64,000 nt of DNA from Bolinopsis microptera (taxonomy: Eukaryota; Ctenophora; Tentaculata; Lobata; Bolinopsidae). The notes under the pieces were generated by a model, which was not told the origin of the DNA, searched no databases, and worked only from the letters and a program-made list of their open reading frames with translations. Below are positions 47,501 through 50,500 of this stretch, piece by piece. A program made the position numbers and the translations under genes. Every line of letters starts with the position of its first letter. Positions within the stretch are counted from its first letter, which is position 1. The stretch spans positions 10,511,226 to 10,575,225 of the forward strand of contig NC_087074.1 of NCBI RefSeq assembly GCF_026151205.1. The letters run 5' to 3'.

Positions 47501-50500
47501 CTGGAGATTTCCTGGTTCCCTCTCAAGAGCATGGTTAAGGGTTTGATCACTTCGCTGAATTTTGGAATGAACCTCCTTACGAAGTTAAACACACCGAGGA
47601 CTCGTTGCAATCCTTTACGTGTTGTTGGAAATTCTAAAGACAATATGTGTCGTATTCTATCATGGCACATGGTGAAACCTTCCTTTGAAATGAAACTTCC
47701 AAGAAATTTGACTCTCTTCTGGTATATTTCACATTTTTCCGGTGCTAATTTCACTTTGGCCATGTGCAATCGCTCTAGAACAATTTCGAATTTCTTGACG
47801 ATTCCATCAAATGAGTCATCTGATATCAATAGATCGTCAAAGAAAACACATATCTGGTGCAACTGGTCTTGGAAAACTCCCTGTAGAAACTTTAAGTAGT
47901 AAGCAGGAGCATTTTTAATGCCTGTTGCAAGACGCGTCCATTGGTATGTCTTACTTCCGACACTGAAGGACGTGAGGGACTGGTGTTCTTCTTTCAACGG
48001 CAGAGTGTGGTACGCACTTTTGATATCGAAAGTGCAGTAAAACATTTTCCCTCCAACTGAGTGAACGATCTCGTCAACGGACTGAATTGGACACGTATAT
48101 CCTATAGTATAGGAGTTCAGAGTACGATAATCCACAACCAATCTAATCTTTCCGTTTGGTTTTTTAACGATGACAGCAGGTGAGTTATGAGGAGAGAGAG
48201 ATGGTGTTATTACACCTGAATCCAAGAGTTTTTGAACTTCCTCCTCTGTTTGTTCGACCAGATGTAGTGGTAAACGTCTCGGTTTAACGAAAATTACCTC
48301 GGGTGCATCAGGAGTAAGATGGATCTCCGCTGTGAGAAGGTCAGTTGGTGTGACATTCAGTGCATCTGTAGAGAAAACATCAGAGTATTTAGTAACCATC
48401 CGTTTAAGAATGTTCTTATTCTGTTCTGAGAGATGGGGGTTTTCGTCAATTTTAAGAAGTTTGATTATCTTTTCGACCTCGTCCTCCGATTGTTGCTCAA
48501 TGGAGTTGACATTTGTTCGTAGTTGAACAAGTTTTCCCAAAATAGTTGAAGCTGGTAAGAATAATTGTACATCGCTGTTGGTCGCAACTGCGATCTGAAA
48601 TATTCCGTCGACAATAGAAACCACAAAGTTTACAGGCAGTTGGTCATTAGTTTTCCAGAGCGTGATATCCGGAACATAAAGGAAATATCCAGATACAGAA
48701 CAAGGGGCATTTGATTGCACCAGTTGAGCGTCAATAACTCCATATTGTGATATAGTTACAGCTTCTTTTTGCATTGCCATAAAAACTGGCGGTGAGTTGA
48801 ACTGTTTTATCTCTGTGACGTCCTTTTTTGATTTTCCTCGAAGAGTCATGGTGTGATAATTAATTGTCATTTTGTTTTCTTTTAGAAAATCGCCTCCGAG
48901 AATAGCGATATGTAGGAGTTTTTCGACAATCAAAAAAGGCCAATTGTATTTCATCTTTCCAATTACAATAGGTAGTTTTATTTTCCCTAAAACTGACAAA
49001 GATGATCCATTAGCTGTCATTAGCTTAATGTTAACTGCAACCATAGACCGTTTATTTATTTCAGGCACATATTTGCTGTCTATAATGGTGTATACACTTC
49101 CTGTATCCAAGAGAGCGTATACATTTGAGTTCATAATGTGTATTTGTACATAAACCGGTCCATTTGAGCTGGTAGTGTGTTGCAGTGAGCTAATGTTCTG
49201 TGACTCGGAGGCTCTTAAAAATTTTCAGACTTTGGCGTGTCGTCGTCATCTGACAAGAGGAGCTGGGATACATCAATGTATGGAGAATAATTTTCCATAG
49301 TCGTTCTCGATTCGCTTCCGTCTTCTAGGATTGTGTTTACTTGGGGTCGGCTCTGAAACGTGACCCTCTGTTGATTTGGTTGTACTTCACGCTTCCAATT
49401 TGGTGATTGTTGTCCTTCTCTTGTCTTCCTTTCTCCTGTATTGGTTTCCCTAGAATTTGGATATGGCCGTCTCGGCATGGGTGGACGAGCCGGGGTATCA
49501 GCTCGTTGGTATTGTTGAGGCTGATATTGGTATCTCGGTTGACTCGAGTAATTTGGTCTCGACCGGCCGAAGCTGTTTGGCACAGATGGATACCAACCAT
49601 TAGAATGTTGAGCTCTTCCTTTCTCGACGCTCCGCATGCGATTGTTTCTGTTATCTTGATCTTCACGGCGTTCCTTTTTGAAACATTCATGAGTCCAATG
49701 ATTCTTCATTTTGCAATACTGGCAAAATTTTGCCATTCTGCAATCTCGTCGCAAATGTCCAATCTTTTTGCATGAATAGCACGTTCTCGTTTCTGGTCGT
49801 TTCATAATCTGCACAGGAACAGCAGGAGGCTGAGATTTGGGAGACTTTTCTTGTTCTTGGTCTTGGATGTTCAAGAGCGCAGCTGTGTCAGACAACCCAT
49901 CGCCTCCAATTGGTCTGCTTTTCAGTTTCCCGATGATTTTGTCCAGATGTTGGCTATGCTCAACAAGTTTCCCGTATCGGTCTAGTCCAGATGTTGTGAG
50001 AAGCGAGTATGCTACTCGCTCAGATCTCAGTCCATTGATGAATGCATCCTGGAGTAGCTCTTCTTTAGTGCTACCAGGCATCTTCTTGCAAGTAGGAATT
50101 AGATTGATCATTTTCTCGAGTCGCTCCGCAAAATCGAGGATGGTTTCTTCTGAAGTTTGTTTGATGTTGAACAGTTCGTCGACCGACATTCTGCTGTTGT
50201 AGTTCGGGTCGAGCTTCTTGACGATCATCTCTTTGGCTGCATGCCAATTTGTTGTTTGTTTATCTGTTAGGTTCAGTGACATAACTCTTGACAAGCTTTT
50301 GTTATCCAGAAATGTGCAGAAGACTTTGAATGAAGCAGACGGAGGAAGACCGATGACTGTGCAGTAGTTGTCGAATGCCATAAGGAAGTCGTGTACGTCA
50401 TCCCCGTGATTGAATTCATGGGGTTTCTTCCCCCCGAAAAGCTTAAAAGAATCTCGATTTGGAGGTGTTATATCTCCAAGGCCAGGCATATTGTTGTAGT

